Source: Dromiciops gliroides
Taxonomy: Eukaryota; Chordata; Mammalia; Microbiotheria; Microbiotheriidae
Assembly: GCF_019393635.1 (NCBI RefSeq)
Contig: NC_057864.1
Location: 444,176,822-444,240,821, forward strand
Direction of reading: 5' to 3'
DNA length: 64,000 nt
The notes beneath the pieces are model-generated. The model did no database searches and was not told the DNA's origin. It worked only from the letters and a program-made list of their open reading frames with translations. A program made the position numbers and the translations under genes. Positions 12,882 through 23,447 of the stretch are shown piece by piece (positions within the stretch are counted from its first letter, which is position 1; each line of letters opens with the position of its first letter).

Positions 12882-13032
12882 ACAAATGTACAGCATCAGG
12901 GGAAAGGGAATCATTTGTAAGTAATGGCAAACCAGCCAGCATATGCACATCACATATTCACAGAGGTAACTAAAAAAGTGAGAAGGCAGAAAAGGTAGGA
13001 AGGGACCAGTTCATGAAGGGCTAAACAATGCT

Positions 13033-13272
13033 AGGGCAGTAAAGTGGTTTGGTGGATAGTGCACTGGGCTTTGAATCAGGAAGACTCATCTGCATGAGTT
13101 CAAATCTGACCTCAGACACTTACTAGCTGTGTGACCCTGGGCAAGTCACTTCACTCTGTTTTCCTCAGTCTCCTCATCTGTCAAATGAACTGGAGCCGGG
13201 AATGGAAAACCATTCCAGTATCTTTGCCAAGAAAACTCCAAATGGGGTCATAAAGAGTTGGACATAACTGAC
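13033..13272 (+). mobile_element. Long CORE-SINE (MAR1-like)
   Basis: tRNA-like head, GAGTTCAAATCTGACCTC, CTAGCTGTGTGACCCTGGG, then the long tail TATCTTTGCCAAGAAAACTC and TCATAAAGAGTTGGACATAA. Inserted in antisense L2. Confidence 0.88.
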
Positions 13273-13540
13273 CTGCATATGCAGAACTTAATATTTGATC
13301 CTGGAGGTAACAGGGAGCCAATGAAAACTTTTGAGTATCTGTGTATATGGTTTTATATGACATGGTCAGACCTATGCTTTAGGAAAATCATTTTCTGCAC
13401 CTGGAGTAGGGAGAGACTTAACGTAGGGGGACCAAACAGGAGGCTTTTGCAGTAGTCCAAATGAATGGTGATGGTGATAAGAACTAGGGTGGTGGTCATG
13501 TGAGTAGAGATAGTGATTCAAGTAGATGATAAACCACTTC

Positions 13541-13959
13541 CACCATATGTTTTGAAGCTAGCACAGTGTAAGTGAGAATCCCATTTACTAATGGAAATGC
13601 CTATTATTTATTATTGCTGTTGTTGTTGTTATCATCCTTATCCTTATCATTACTACTAGTATTATTGCCAGACCCTCCACTACATTTACCTACCTGAAGC
13701 TTGGGAATATCTTTTGTGTGTGGGGGGGGGGGAATGGGAGGATATCTTATAGTTCTAAGACCACAGGTATGAAAGCAATGTAGCAAACAATGATGAATGT
13801 GTTATTTAAGTCCTTGGGAGCTGTTCTGAACTCACCCATGGCAATAATTCCATTGCCACTTCCCAAAATGACAGGAGAATGAGGCACAAACAAAAGATAC
13901 TGTGTCTTTAGTAATACAAGGAATCAAATTCCAACCTCAGTCATCAGAAGCATGGACAC
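13541..13959. other. Unassigned stretch with short simple repeats
   Basis: (TTG)n/(TTA)n-like patch at about 13600-13670 and a G-run at 13723-13731. No gene seen. Confidence 0.4.
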
Positions 13960-14622
13960 CAGTGTATATTGATGCCCTGAGATGGGGGAATCTCTGATGG
14001 ATTAGCTTGAAATCCCTTCTGGTTGCATATTACCTCAGGCTCAGCCTCTCTTCTGCCTCCTATGTTTCCTTAACTAGCTCCCCCTATAGAATATTGGGCC
14101 ATGTGACCCTCCTTGTCCTTGCTCCAAAGTTTTTGAAATCTTCTCTCTCAAACTCTAGGCTGAATGGCAGATAATTCCTAGCTTCCCTCTCCCATTTTTC
14201 AAATTCAACAATGAAATTGTCACTTCCCTCAAAGCTTATTTCTTCTTCAGCAACCAGTTCCTGCTCATTGATGATACTCATATCCAGAAAGGTTTCCCTC
14301 CCTTGGTAGTCTACTTTGTGAAGAACTTAATTATCCAGGAAAGCCAAGAAATATTAGCTGCTCTACTTTGTCAAACAGGGTGCTACAGCAAACACACAAA
14401 TTACTGAAAGCTACCGATTTCATCTTTATATACAGGTGGGCTATAGTACACTCCCTTGGCGATGTTGCTGTTATCACCTCCCTTGATTTTCACCCAGATG
14501 ATCTTCATCTTTCTTTTGCTGTCTGGTTACTGAATTTCCTCATATGAATGTATTTTTTAAAAATATATAATGCTACTCCTCCCTCCCTTAGCCCCACTCC
14601 CATTTTTAGTATGTTCTTTTTC

Positions 14623-15018
14623 TTTTTTTTTTAATCTTAAAAGCATTTTATTATTTTCCAGGAAAGATAGTTTTCAACATTTGTCTTTATAAAATTTTGA
14701 GTTCCAAATTTTTCTCCATCCCTCCCTTGCCTCCCCCTCCCCAAGACAGAAAACAATCTGATATAGGTTATATATGTACAATCACATTAAACATATTTCT
14801 ACATTAGTCATGTTGTAAAAGAAGAATCAGAACAAATGAAAAAAAAAGAGTAGAAACAGTATGGTTCAATCTGCATTCAGATTCCACAGTTCTTTTTTCT
14901 GGATGTGGAGAGCATTTTCTATCATGAGTCCTTTGGAACTGTCTTTGATTGTTGTATTGCTGAGAAGAGCTAAGTTTAACACAATTGAACATCGTACAAT
15001 GTTGCTGTTACTGTGTGC
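14623..15018 (-). mobile_element. 5'-truncated LINE-1, antisense, with perfect 13-bp target duplication
   Basis: The T-rich left edge is the poly(A) end. TTTTATTATTTTCCAGGAAA, then TCTGATATAGGTTATATATG, and GAGAGCATTTTCTATCATG are the antisense L1 3'UTR. TATGTTCTTTTTC occurs at 14610-14622 and 15019-15031. Confidence 0.92.
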
Positions 15019-15743
15019 TATGTTCTTTTTCAACAAAGTATACTCTTTTAGAACCACAGAGTTCCCTCCCACCTAGTCTTAGAGATGCTCATTAGACTAA
15101 ATAGATCTTAATACACTTATTTTAATTTGTGCCTTCTGCATACTTTGTACATTTGTTTATGGATATCTGAGGCCATGGATTTTACTTTTGTCTCTTTTTT
15201 TGGATTTAGTTTCTTGTAGGTAAGAGGGAGCAACAATTCTACATTGTAACTAGTCTCTATGGTATCTCATTTGGCAGACTGGTTAAGCAGTTTTCTCTTC
15301 TCTTCCTTTTTCAGTTTATAGCCTTTTATTAGATTTACAAGACTCTAGCCAGATATGTTTTGCTAGCCCTTGTGAGGTACTCTCCATCCCTGGCCAAGGG
15401 TCAATTATTCTGATATTTTAAGTCATGATCCATCAACCCAAATCCTATTCTCATACACCATCTCCTTAGCAACCTGTTCATTTTCCAAATCTGTCTTACT
15501 CATCTGAAAGCTTTTGCCTTCAATCAGATGCAACAATAAAAACACCACCTGTGTCCCTAAGATCTTCAATTTGTTGCCCAGGATTTTGTAATCCTTAGCA
15601 ATATTCTCTAGATTCTTTCTGAAATCATTTTGTCCCAGTTGAAATCATCAGAAGCAAGTAGTAATCATCAGGTTTCATATTTTCTAAGGTACTCTCTCAT
15701 GTCTTAAATACTTAATCATTAGCAGTATTACACACACACATGC

Positions 15744-15796
<53 letters not shown>
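15744..15796. repeat. (GATA)n microsatellite
   Basis: Pure AGAT/GATA units, about 13 copies, preceded by a short (CA)n. Confidence 0.98.
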
Positions 15797-15804
15797 TTTT
15801 ATCT

Positions 15805-16045
15805 ATATTTCTTTAACGTTTACAAAGCACTTTACAAATATCTCATCTGATCCATCCAACAACCCTGGGAGGTAGGGGTTATTATCACCCCCATTTTACA
15901 GATGAAGAAAGTTGAGAAATGGGATGTGGTTAAGAGACCAGGCCAGTTTCACACAGCTGGTGAGTGTTCAAAGCCAGATTTGTACTCAGGTTTTCCTGAC
16001 TCCTCGTCCAGAGCTGTATCCAATTCATCACTCTACTTAATGTAT
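15805..16045 (-). repeat. MIR-type SINE
   Basis: AAAGCACTTTACAAATATCT, GGAGGTAGGGGTTATTATC, CCATTTTACAGATGAAG, then TTTCACACAGCTGGTGAGTG: antisense MIR with its long 3' part. Confidence 0.75.
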
Positions 16046-16290
16046 GATCAATGAGTAGCTGCCTCTGTATCCCTGAGCTTCTAAAAAGTCAACAGCTACC
16101 ATTATTTGCCTCTTTTCTCTCTGACTTCCTGCAGTATTTCTTTCCTGATAGCATCCTTGGATTCCTAACCTTATTCCTTGGATCAAAAGCAGTTGCCTTC
16201 GCCTCAAATAGTCTAACTGTCCCTCTATGAGAAGAACCACAGAGATATACTGGAGCCATCTCAAACCAGCTCAGGAGGGTTGATTGTTTA

Positions 16291-16974
16291 GGGTAACTTC
16301 AGTTTGTGCTGCATTCCTTTGGCAATGGGGAATCATTGAAGGTTTCTGAGCAAGGGGATAGTATAATTAGGTGTTTGCATTAGAAAGATTTCTTTGGCAA
16401 CTGTGTGGAGGAGGAATTGTCAAAGAGGGAGACTAGTGAGACCTCTTATAATATACCAGGCAAGGAAAGATTTGTGTGAACTGAAGTACAGTGAAGTGAG
16501 TAGAACCAAGAGAATGTTGTGCATAGAAACAGCAATATTGTTTGATGAAGAATTGTGAATATAGCAATACAATCTCAGCAATACAATGATCCAAAACAAT
16601 CCCAAAAGACTAATGATGAAGCACACCCTTCACCTCCAAAGAACGGATACTGATTGAACACAGACTGAAGCATGCTATTTTATACTTTCTTTCATTTCTT
16701 CTTTTATTCAAGTTTTCTTGTACAAAATGACTAACATGGTAACGTTTTACATAATTGCACATGTATAGGCTATATCTGATTGCTTACTGCCTCAGGGATG
16801 GGAGAGGGGAGGGATAGAAGGAGGGATGGAATTTAGAATTCAAAACTTTTAAAAATGTTTATTATTAAAAAGTAATAAAACAAACAGAAAAGTTTTTTAA
16901 TTAAAAATGAAAGACCAGGCAAGAGGTGATGTAGGTCTGAGCTCAGGTGATTTCGGTTTGAGCAGAAGAGAAAG
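16291..16974 (-). mobile_element. L2 fragment, antisense, split by LINE-1
   Basis: AATCATTGAAGGTTTCTGAG, TTGGCAACTGTGTGGAGGA, then, across the insertion, CAGGCAAGAGGTGATGTAG: the standard antisense L2 order. Confidence 0.65.
16465..16913 (+). mobile_element. 5'-truncated LINE-1 with 10-bp target duplication
   Basis: TGTGTGAACTGAAGTACAG, AGAACCAAGAGAATGTTGTG, then GGCTATATCTGATTGCTTAC and AGTAATAAAAC. ACCAGGCAAG occurs at 16455-16464 and 16914-16923. More diverged than the copy at 8961. Confidence 0.85.
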
Positions 16975-17225
16975 GCAGTTAGGTTGCCAGTTGATAGAGC
17001 CATGGACCTGGAGTCAGGAAGATTTGAGTTCAAATCAGCATCATATACTTACTAGCTGTGTGACCATGGGCTAACTACTTCCCCTCTGTCTGCCTCACTT
17101 TCCTCATATGTAAAATGGAATAATAACAGCATCTACCTCCCAGGGTTGTCATGAGGATCAAATGAGATTTTGTAAAGTGCCTTGCAAACTTTAAGTGCCA
17201 TTTAAGTGCTAGCTATTACTATTAA
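16975..17225 (+). repeat. CORE-SINE/MIR-like SINE
   Basis: Head GGCAGTTAGGTTGCCAG, then GGAGTCAGGAAGATTTGAG, CTAGCTGTGTGACCATGGG, then CCTCCCAGGGTTGTCATGAG and AAGTGCCTTGCAAACTTTAA, the MIR/Ther-type 3' part. Confidence 0.75.
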
Positions 17226-17239
17226 TTAACATGTCTAAT

Positions 17240-17640
17240 TAATTAAGACATGTTAATTGAATAATCTGTAAGTACTTATTAAACACTTACCGTGTGCCAA
17301 GATTTGTGACAAAGACAAAAATGAAATGGTCCCTTTTCTCTTTTTTTTCTTTTTTTATTTTTTTTTAGTAAGGCAATTGGGGTTAAGTGACTTGCCCAGG
17401 GTCACACAGCTAGTAAGTGTTAAGTGTCTGAGGCTGGATTTGAACTCAGGTACTCCTGACTCCAGGGCCAGTGCTCTATCCACTGTGCTACCTCACTGCC
17501 CCCTTTTCTCAAGGAGAGATCCCTTTCATCTGAAGAAATTAGAGAAACGGAGAATGGACATCTGAGGCAGATATTGAATAAAGGGAAGAATTTGTTTTAA
17601 AAGCAGAGAGTTGGAAGTCCATTCCAAGCATTGGGAACTT
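17240..17640 (-). mobile_element. L2 3' end, antisense, split by a SINE
   Basis: CTTATTAAACACTTACCGTG and AAGACAAAAATGAAATGGTC, then after the SINE TCAAGGAGAGATCC and TTCCAAGCATTGGGAACTTT. Confidence 0.6.
17341..17502 (-). mobile_element. WSINE1-type SINE with 10-bp target duplication
   Basis: Antisense copy (GGTTAAGTGACTTGCCCAGG to CACTGTGCTACCTCACTGCC). CCCTTTTCTC at 17331-17340 recurs at 17501-17510. Confidence 0.93.
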
Positions 17641-17644
17641 TCTG

Positions 17645-17960
17645 AGTAGACCACAGATTTAGAGCTGCAAGAGGCATTACATATCATCGGGAAACTGAGG
17701 CTCAGAGAAAGTAAGTGCCTTTTCTAGGGTCACACAGTTGGAAGCAGGATTTGGATCACTATTTCCTTGGCCCTAATTCCTCCATTCTTCATTCTGCTTC
17801 ACATTATGAAGAATGATAATAAGAATAAGAATAAGAATAGCTAGCATTTGCCTAGCATGTGAAGGCTTGTGGAGCTCAGAGTCACATAGCTGGTGAATCA
17901 TCTGAGGTAAAAATTTGAAATCTTGGCTCCAAGTCCGGTCCTCTATCCACTATACCACCC
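17645..17960 (-). repeat. Two adjacent MIR fragments
   Basis: GAAACTGAGGCTCAGAGAAA, then GGGTCACACAGTTGG (17690-17745), and a second piece, GAGTCACATAGCTGGTGAA, then CTCTATCCACTATACCACC (17875-17960). Confidence 0.65.
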
Positions 17961-17974
17961 ACCTGCTTCTTGGG

Positions 17975-18180
17975 AAGGAGTATAATAATAATAATAACAA
18001 TAATGATGGTGACTGACAATGATGCACGATGATAATGATGATGAAGGATGGTGGTGGTGATAACGACGACGCTGATGGAAGAGGAGGGTGATGGGTGATG
18101 ATGAAGAAGGATGGGGATGATAATAATGATGATTATGATGGTGGTAGTGATGATGATACATTGATGATAAAAATAATAAA
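17975..18180. repeat. Degenerate (TAA)n/(GATGAT)n tract
   Basis: Mixed ATA, GATGAT and GGTGGT units; His-rich and Ile-rich frames on the minus strand are its translation. Confidence 0.9.
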
Positions 18181-18184
18181 GCAT

Positions 18185-18575
18185 GTATATCATGCCTACT
18201 ATGTGCCAGGCACTTTACTAAATGCTTTACTTTTTTTTTCAGGTCAACGAGGGTTAAGTGACTTGCCCAGGGTCACAAAGCTAGTTAAATATCAAGTGTC
18301 TGAGGTCGGATTTGAACTCAGGTCCTCTTGAATCCAGGGCCGGTGCTTTATCCTGTCAAGATTTGTGCCACCTAGCTGCCCCCCTAAATGCCTTACAATT
18401 ATTATCCTATTTGATCTTCTCAGCAGCCATGGGAGGTAGGTGCTATCATTTTCCTTGTTTTAGAAAACTGAAGCAAACAAAAATTAAGTGAATTGCCTCT
18501 AGTAGGTGTTTGAGGCCACATTTGAACTCAGGTCTTCCTGACTCCAAGCCTGAAGCTCTATACCACAGAGTTGAT
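18185..18575 (-). repeat. MIR-type SINE, split by a WSINE1-type SINE
   Basis: ACTATGTGCCAGGCACTTTA before the insertion, then ATCTTCTCAGCAGCCATGGG and GAAAACTGAAGCAAACAAAA after it. Confidence 0.75.
18231..18383 (-). mobile_element. WSINE1-type SINE with 13-bp target duplication
   Basis: GGGTTAAGTGACTTGCCCAG to TGCCACCTAGCTGCCCC. CTAAATGCTTTAC (18218-18230) recurs as CTAAATGCCTTAC (18384-18396). A 12-bp extra segment near 18355-18366 (TGTCAAGATTTG) breaks the usual TTTATCCACTGTGCC. Confidence 0.9.
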
Positions 18576-19010
18576 TCTTGGGGAGGGATGAATAGTATTA
18601 TGTAAATGCTGGTCAAATAGATAGGACTAAAATTGGGGAACATTTTGAATACTAGAATGGGGTGTTTAAATTTTATTTGGCTGATGTTGAGAAACCACTA
18701 AACATTTCTTAAAGGAAGAGTACTATAATCTGATATTTCATAAACCATAGATTAAGATCACTTGGGGGGGGGGTGGGAAACTATGTGCAGAGCAGACTGG
18801 AAAGCAGACAAACTGAAGGCAGGAAAAGCAGTTGAGGGACTATTTTGCAATATCTACACAAGTGGAAATAAGGGCCCAAACTGGAATAATTGTCCTGGGA
18901 ATAAGGAAGAAAGACCAGAGGTGGAAGCCAGTTATAGCTAGTAATTTGGATTAAAAAAAATAAATAAGGTTCCATGAGTAACTTCTGGCAATGAGCCCTT
19001 CTAAATTTAG
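18576..19010. other. Unassigned stretch
   Basis: No gene or clear repeat; a G-run sits at about 18763-18776. Possibly further decayed L2. Confidence 0.3.
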
Positions 19011-19065
19011 CAAGAAAATCCCCAATAGGGTCATGAAGAGTCGGGCATGACTAGAAAAAAACAAC
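19010..19065 (+). repeat. CORE-SINE tail fragment
   Basis: AATCCCCAATAGGGTCATGA, then AGAGTCGGGCATGACT, is the 3' tail of the long SINE alone. Confidence 0.65.
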
Positions 19066-20635
19066 TGGATGAAAAAATTCAGCAAGGCTATTTTTTGATG
19101 ACTGCTATAGAGTCTATCATTTGGGCCAGTCCTCCTGGTCTTTTTGACTCACCATGAGTTTGTGCTCCATCGATATCACCTTCAAAACCCTGGCATAGTC
19201 AGCTACGTGGAAAGATGAGGCACAGGAAGGGACCTCATTGAAGGCTGAAGCCACATCATGCCTAATGTACAGATATAGGAATAACACTTCTTTAGAAATT
19301 CTCTATAAGGAGCTCTTAGAGAGATGTGGATTCCTGGTGTTTGAGAGTTATAATAGGTCCACAAGACTTATTTCTTTCAGAAAATGTGAAATTCCTGGGA
19401 CACTATTAATCAAAGTGATAACCACAAAATGTATTTGAAACCCACATGTGTGTACAAAAATTAGGAAAACATAAATGCTGTCTACGAGTATTGATGCTCT
19501 CAAGGAAAGGTGACCTTGATGGAGCCTAATTCCCAGGAAGGTATTTTTTTAATCAGCATGGGAGAGAAGATAGTTATTATTTTCTCTATAAAGGGTTAGT
19601 ACTGGTCTGGATGGATTTGAACCACCTCTTGGTATCCTCTGAATCTCTTCATATGTAAAGTGTTTAGTATTAGCAGGGCAAAGAAAGACTAGATTAATGG
19701 CAAGGTTGATGGCCCCTATCTGCAAAGGGCCTTGGCCTCTCATAAAGTCACTTAATAGAGTCCCTTTCCTTTAATTGCATGCCACAATCTTTGGGGGCCC
19801 ATCTATCTCTATGGATGCTCCAGGCATTATCCTCCCTTTATAATGTAGTTCGGCTAGAGTATAGAATCAGCTGATGAGGCCAGTGGTCCCATGGCAGTAC
19901 ACCATCTGGTCAAGGTCATGGGTGGCAGATTACCAATTAGGAAGCATGGCAGGGAGGATGTTGTGTGGCTGGGGGCCAAGAATATATGGTAGATTTGCCA
20001 TCACTAAGGGAACCATGGTGTAGGTGTTGAAGTGGATTAATACACAAATCTCTCCTCCCCTGGGATCCCAGCTAAAATCTTGGATTTAGCCAACAAGAGT
20101 TTCCCTTGGAATAGAATAAAGCAGCCTGCTTACTTACAGACTCGAGAGAGCTTGGAGCACACCCCACCTGGGCTCTGGGCTAGGTCCTATCTGTCCATCT
20201 GCTTAAAACTGCAATTAAGATATTAGCTGGGTCCCTCTCATCCCTCAGCCCCATCCCTACATTGTTTAGAAGCTGGATACCTTAGTCATCACCTCTGTCC
20301 CTAAGTGCAATCCCACATCTGCTATGGGCAGCTGCTGTTCTGTAGATAATGGTTCCAAGACAGCACTTTGTTGAATGGGAATCAGGATTTTTTTTTTGAG
20401 GAGCTTTGGGAATTCTTGATGGCCTTCTAAAGTGATAAGGCAATCTCATCCCAATAATGCCCAGCTATTTAGGACTCTGTAATTGGGCAAAAAGTCCAGG
20501 ATTTCCTCACCTTACATAGGGTTTCAGTAACCAAGCCTGATTTTCTAGAAAGTTTTCTGCTACAGTTTCCAGGTGAAGAAGAAAAAGAATGCAAGACCCA
20601 ACATTTTAGCACAAATTTGAATTTGGATCATACAT
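19066..20635 (-). other. Unassigned stretch, possibly an old retroviral pol fragment
   Basis: I recognise no SINE or LINE here. A minus-strand frame of 64 codons (19549-19743) and a minus-strand ALLGxD-like piece near 20450, reminiscent of the end of a retroviral protease (LLGRD), hint at endogenous retrovirus origin. Stops interrupt it throughout. This is a weak call. Confidence 0.22.
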
Positions 20636-20639
20636 TGGA

Positions 20640-20830
20640 GTTCACAATATGTAAATATATACATACATGTATTTATGTAAATGCATATCCATGTATGGAC
20701 ATGGATATATGTGAAGATATATAGCTATGTAGGTATGAATAAATGTGGATATACCTCCATGTTTATACATGTGTTTATCTATGTATATATGCATATTGGT
20801 GTGTGCATATATGTGTACATGCACTAATTC
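20640..20830. repeat. AT-rich TATG/TACA low-complexity tract
   Basis: Irregular ATATGTATACATG units. Tyr/His/Ile-rich frames here are its translation. Confidence 0.8.
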
Positions 20831-21180
20831 ATTCAACAAATATTTGCACAGTATTTATTGGGTACAAAGTAATGGCCAGGTACTTGGGGAAATAAAATTT
20901 AAATGACACATTTCTTTCATGGAAATTACATATTTTTAGAGCAATAACTATTTAACTAAATTGCATTGTCATATATCTTAAGTGCATCCATGAGATCTAA
21001 GACAATGTGCTATATGAAGTTTGAGGGGGAATGTTATAGTTGACTAGAAGGGAAGAGAAGATGGCATTTGAGTTATACTTTGGGAGATGGGTAATAATTG
21101 ACCAGGTGAAAGGGCAGATGGAATATCAGAGGCACAGGGAACAGAGTGAGCAAATATATCAATAAGGCATTAAGACAGAA
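20825..21180 (-). mobile_element. L2 3' end, antisense, diverged
   Basis: AATTCATTCAACAAATATTT, then ATTTATTGGGTACAAAG, is the antisense L2 tail. Farther on, AGAGGCACAGGGAACAGAG matches the antisense 'GGCAGAGGGAACAGC' landmark. Confidence 0.6.
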
Positions 21181-21317
21181 GGAAAAAAAATTTTACATGA
21201 TAATTTCGTTGTATATTTAGAGGAAATAGCAAATTGTATGTGGTGGATTTGCAATTTCATGTGAAAGACTATTTTTATTGTACTCTGTTATAGAAATGAT
21301 TGTTTTGTTCCCTGAAT

Positions 21318-21690
21318 TGAAAATAAAATAAATAAATAAATGGATGGATGGATGGCTGAATGAATGAATGAATGAACAAATGAATGAATGAATGAATGAA
21401 TGAGCAAACAACTAAATAAATAAATGAGTGTGTGAACAAATAAATAAATGACTGGATGAATAGATGAATGAATAAATGAATGAATGAATGAATTTTTGAA
21501 TATATAAATAAATAGGTAGGTGAGCATGTGAATAAATAGATAAATGGATAGATGGATGAATTAATGAATAGACAGACAGATAGATAGATAGATAGATAGA
21601 TACATACATACATACATACATACATACATAGATAAGTAAACAGATAAATGAATAAATGAACACATAAATAAATAGATGAATAAATAAATA
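21318..21690. repeat. Compound tetranucleotide array (AAAT/GAAT/GATA/CATA)
   Basis: About 370 bp of successive blocks: TAAA, TGGA, TGAA, then mixed, then GATA (21580-21600), CATA (21601-21630), ending in AAAT/GATA. Tyr/Leu/Ile/His-rich frames on the minus strand of up to 143 codons come from it. Confidence 0.95.
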
Positions 21691-21714
21691 AAAATAGATG
21701 GCTCAAGCATCCTT

Positions 21715-21910
21715 TCTTGTCAACAATCCTATCAGGTAGATATTTTAAGTATTGTTACTTTCATTTGACAAATTAGGAAAGTGAGTTTCAGAGACATTTA
21801 GTGACATTAATGAGCTGGTATGATATTGCATAATAATAAACTCTTTATTCTATATGTTATTATTGGACCTGATATTCAGGCCCAATGCACTGTTCAGTCC
21901 ACTAGGCTGC
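21715..21910 (-). repeat. MIR SINE fragment
   Basis: CAACAATCCTATCAGGTAGA and TTCATTTGACAAATTAGGAA are the antisense MIR 3' part. Confidence 0.55.
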
Positions 21911-22329
21911 CTCTCATCCCAGGTGTCTCTTGTCACATGAGAGTCTTTAGGTCATTCTTCACACATTTTGTTTGATAGAGAAAAGAAGGGCATTTTGGGA
22001 ACATCTGTAAATGAAAGAAAAGGTTTGTACACTAGAAGACACTGAAGCGTCAATACCACCTATACAGGTCTTGGCTGTTGGAGGCAGCTCCTGCTAGTGG
22101 AAATGTATTTTACAGTGAACAAAACTCAAGAGGGATCCCTTCCTAAGCACTTATTTGAGGGTCCAGGATTTTGAAAGCCATTTTATGTAGGTGTCCTGTA
22201 AATACAATGGGAAATAACTAACTCTCTAGCTACTAAGACCTTACAACTTAATTCCCCTTACTCCTAATTAGGCCACTCCCCAAGGATCAGTCTAATCATA
22301 AATAAATAAATCTCAAAGCATTGAATAGT
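21911..22329. other. Unassigned stretch
   Basis: No gene, no repeat recognised. Confidence 0.35.
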
Positions 22330-22440
22330 GGAAAGGGCATTATATTTGGTATCAAAAACTCTAAGTTAAAATCCTGACTCTGACATTTAGTAGCTGTGTG
22401 TCCCTGGGTAAGTCAGCTTTCTCATCTGCTACATGTGACA
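22330..22440 (+). repeat. MIR SINE fragment
   Basis: ATAGTGGAAAGGGCATTATA, then TAGTAGCTGTGTGTCCCTGG and GTAAGTCAGCTTTCTCATCT. Confidence 0.7.
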
Positions 22441-22473
22441 ACCCTCTCTTCCTATCTACATTTCCCATCTGGC

Positions 22474-22790
22474 CAACTAGGTGGTGGGGTGGCTAGAACA
22501 CTGGTCCTGAAGTTGGGAGGACCTGAGTTGAAATCTTACCTAAAACACTTACTAGCTGTGTGACTCTTGGTGAATCACTTAATCCCAATTGCCTTAAAAC
22601 ATCTGGAGCCATCTCCAGTTGTCCTGATATATAACTTGCCACTGGACCCAGGTGTCTCTGGAGGAGAGAGTGAGGTTGGTGACCTTGCACAGCCTTCCCT
22701 CGCTTAAATCCAATTCACTGCAAGTCATGACATCACTTCCCGATGTCATGGTCTTCTTTGAGAATGAAGGACAAACAACAACTCTCTCTG
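22474..22790 (+). mobile_element. Chimeric SINE: tRNA-type head plus an unrelated tail of about 200 bp
   Basis: Head like WSINE1 (CTAGGTGGTGGGGTGGCTAG to AATCCCAATTGCC), then a distinct tail: CATCTGGAGCCATCTCCAG, CCACTGGACCCAGGTGTCTC, AAATCCAATTCACTGCAAG, ending GAGAATGAAGGACAAACAAC. The same tail without the head occurs at 48575-48770. The ACAA-type terminus suggests mobilisation by an RTE-like LINE rather than LINE-1 (inference). Confidence 0.75.
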
Positions 22791-23296
22791 TTCGAGGTTT
22801 CCATGACATTGTTCTTTCTTGGTTCCTACCTGTCTAATCACACCTTCTCAGTATCTTTTATTGATTCATAATCCATACTATATAAGCTAACTATAGGTAT
22901 ATGCCAAGCCTCTGTCCTTGGCTCTCTCCTCTTTTATGTCTATATTCTTTCACATGATAACCCCATCAGCTACCATGAGTCCAATGATCAACTTTATATG
23001 ACTCTCATTTTTATAAATCTATACCTAGTCTCTCTCCCCAGCTCCAATCCTACATCACAAAAAGGGTTATCTCATATACATCTCAAATTCAAAATGTCCA
23101 AAAACAGAACTCATTCTTTCCCCCAAAACCCACTCCTTATCTGAATTTCCCTATTACTACTATTCAGCCAGTATCAAAATCTTGGTGTCATCCTCCCTTC
23201 TCCCTTTCCCTCACCCCACATATCCAATTCGTTGTCAAATCTTTTTCAATTTTCTGTGCACAATATCTCTGGTATAACATTCCCTCTATGATATTT

Positions 23297-23447
23297 ATTC
23301 TGGTTTTTTGTTTGTGGGGCAATTGGGGTTAAGTGACTTGCCCAGAGTCACACAGCTAGTACGTGTTAAGTGTCTGAGGTTGGATTTGAACTCAGGTCCT
23401 CCTGAATCCAGGGCCAGTGCTCTATCCACTGTGCCACCTAGCTGCAC
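23297..23447 (-). mobile_element. WSINE1-type SINE with long target duplication
   Basis: Antisense copy; CCCTCTATGATATTTA occurs at 23282-23297 and 23448-23463, so it entered the L2. Confidence 0.95.

Larger units (their letters stand above)
12545..13540 (-). mobile_element. L2 3' half, antisense, with an (AG)n tract and a SINE
   Basis: Starts with the antisense L2 tail (TAGGCACTTACTATGTGCCA) and continues with GTTCATGAAGGGCTAAACA, TTTGATCCTGGAGGTAACAG and GCAGTAGTCCAAATGAATGG, the usual order of antisense L2. A SINE (13033-13272) and a pure AG microsatellite interrupt it. Confidence 0.75.
13960..16290 (-). mobile_element. L3/CR1-like LINE ORF1 remnant, antisense
   Basis: Minus-strand translation around 15700-15350 gives broken pieces resembling the SGNH/GDSL-esterase domain of CR1-type ORF1: a HVGTND-like segment (ISTGTK), a (G)GVF strand, then RDGEYLTRASKTYLAR, like the family's DGxHL block. 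Frames at 14084-14281 and 16037-16264 flank it. A second copy with the same landmarks is at 30540-31870. LINE-1, a GATA array and MIR interrupt it. Assignment is by motif pattern, without alignment. Confidence 0.5.

Noticed and set aside
15744-15796. Tandem repeats as a CRISPR-like array (also at 21580 and 45780)
   Set aside because: Direct short tandem units without spacers in vertebrate DNA; ordinary microsatellites.
21275-21706. 143-codon Tyr/Ile/Leu-rich frame resembling a membrane protein
   Set aside because: Made wholly of tetranucleotide repeats.
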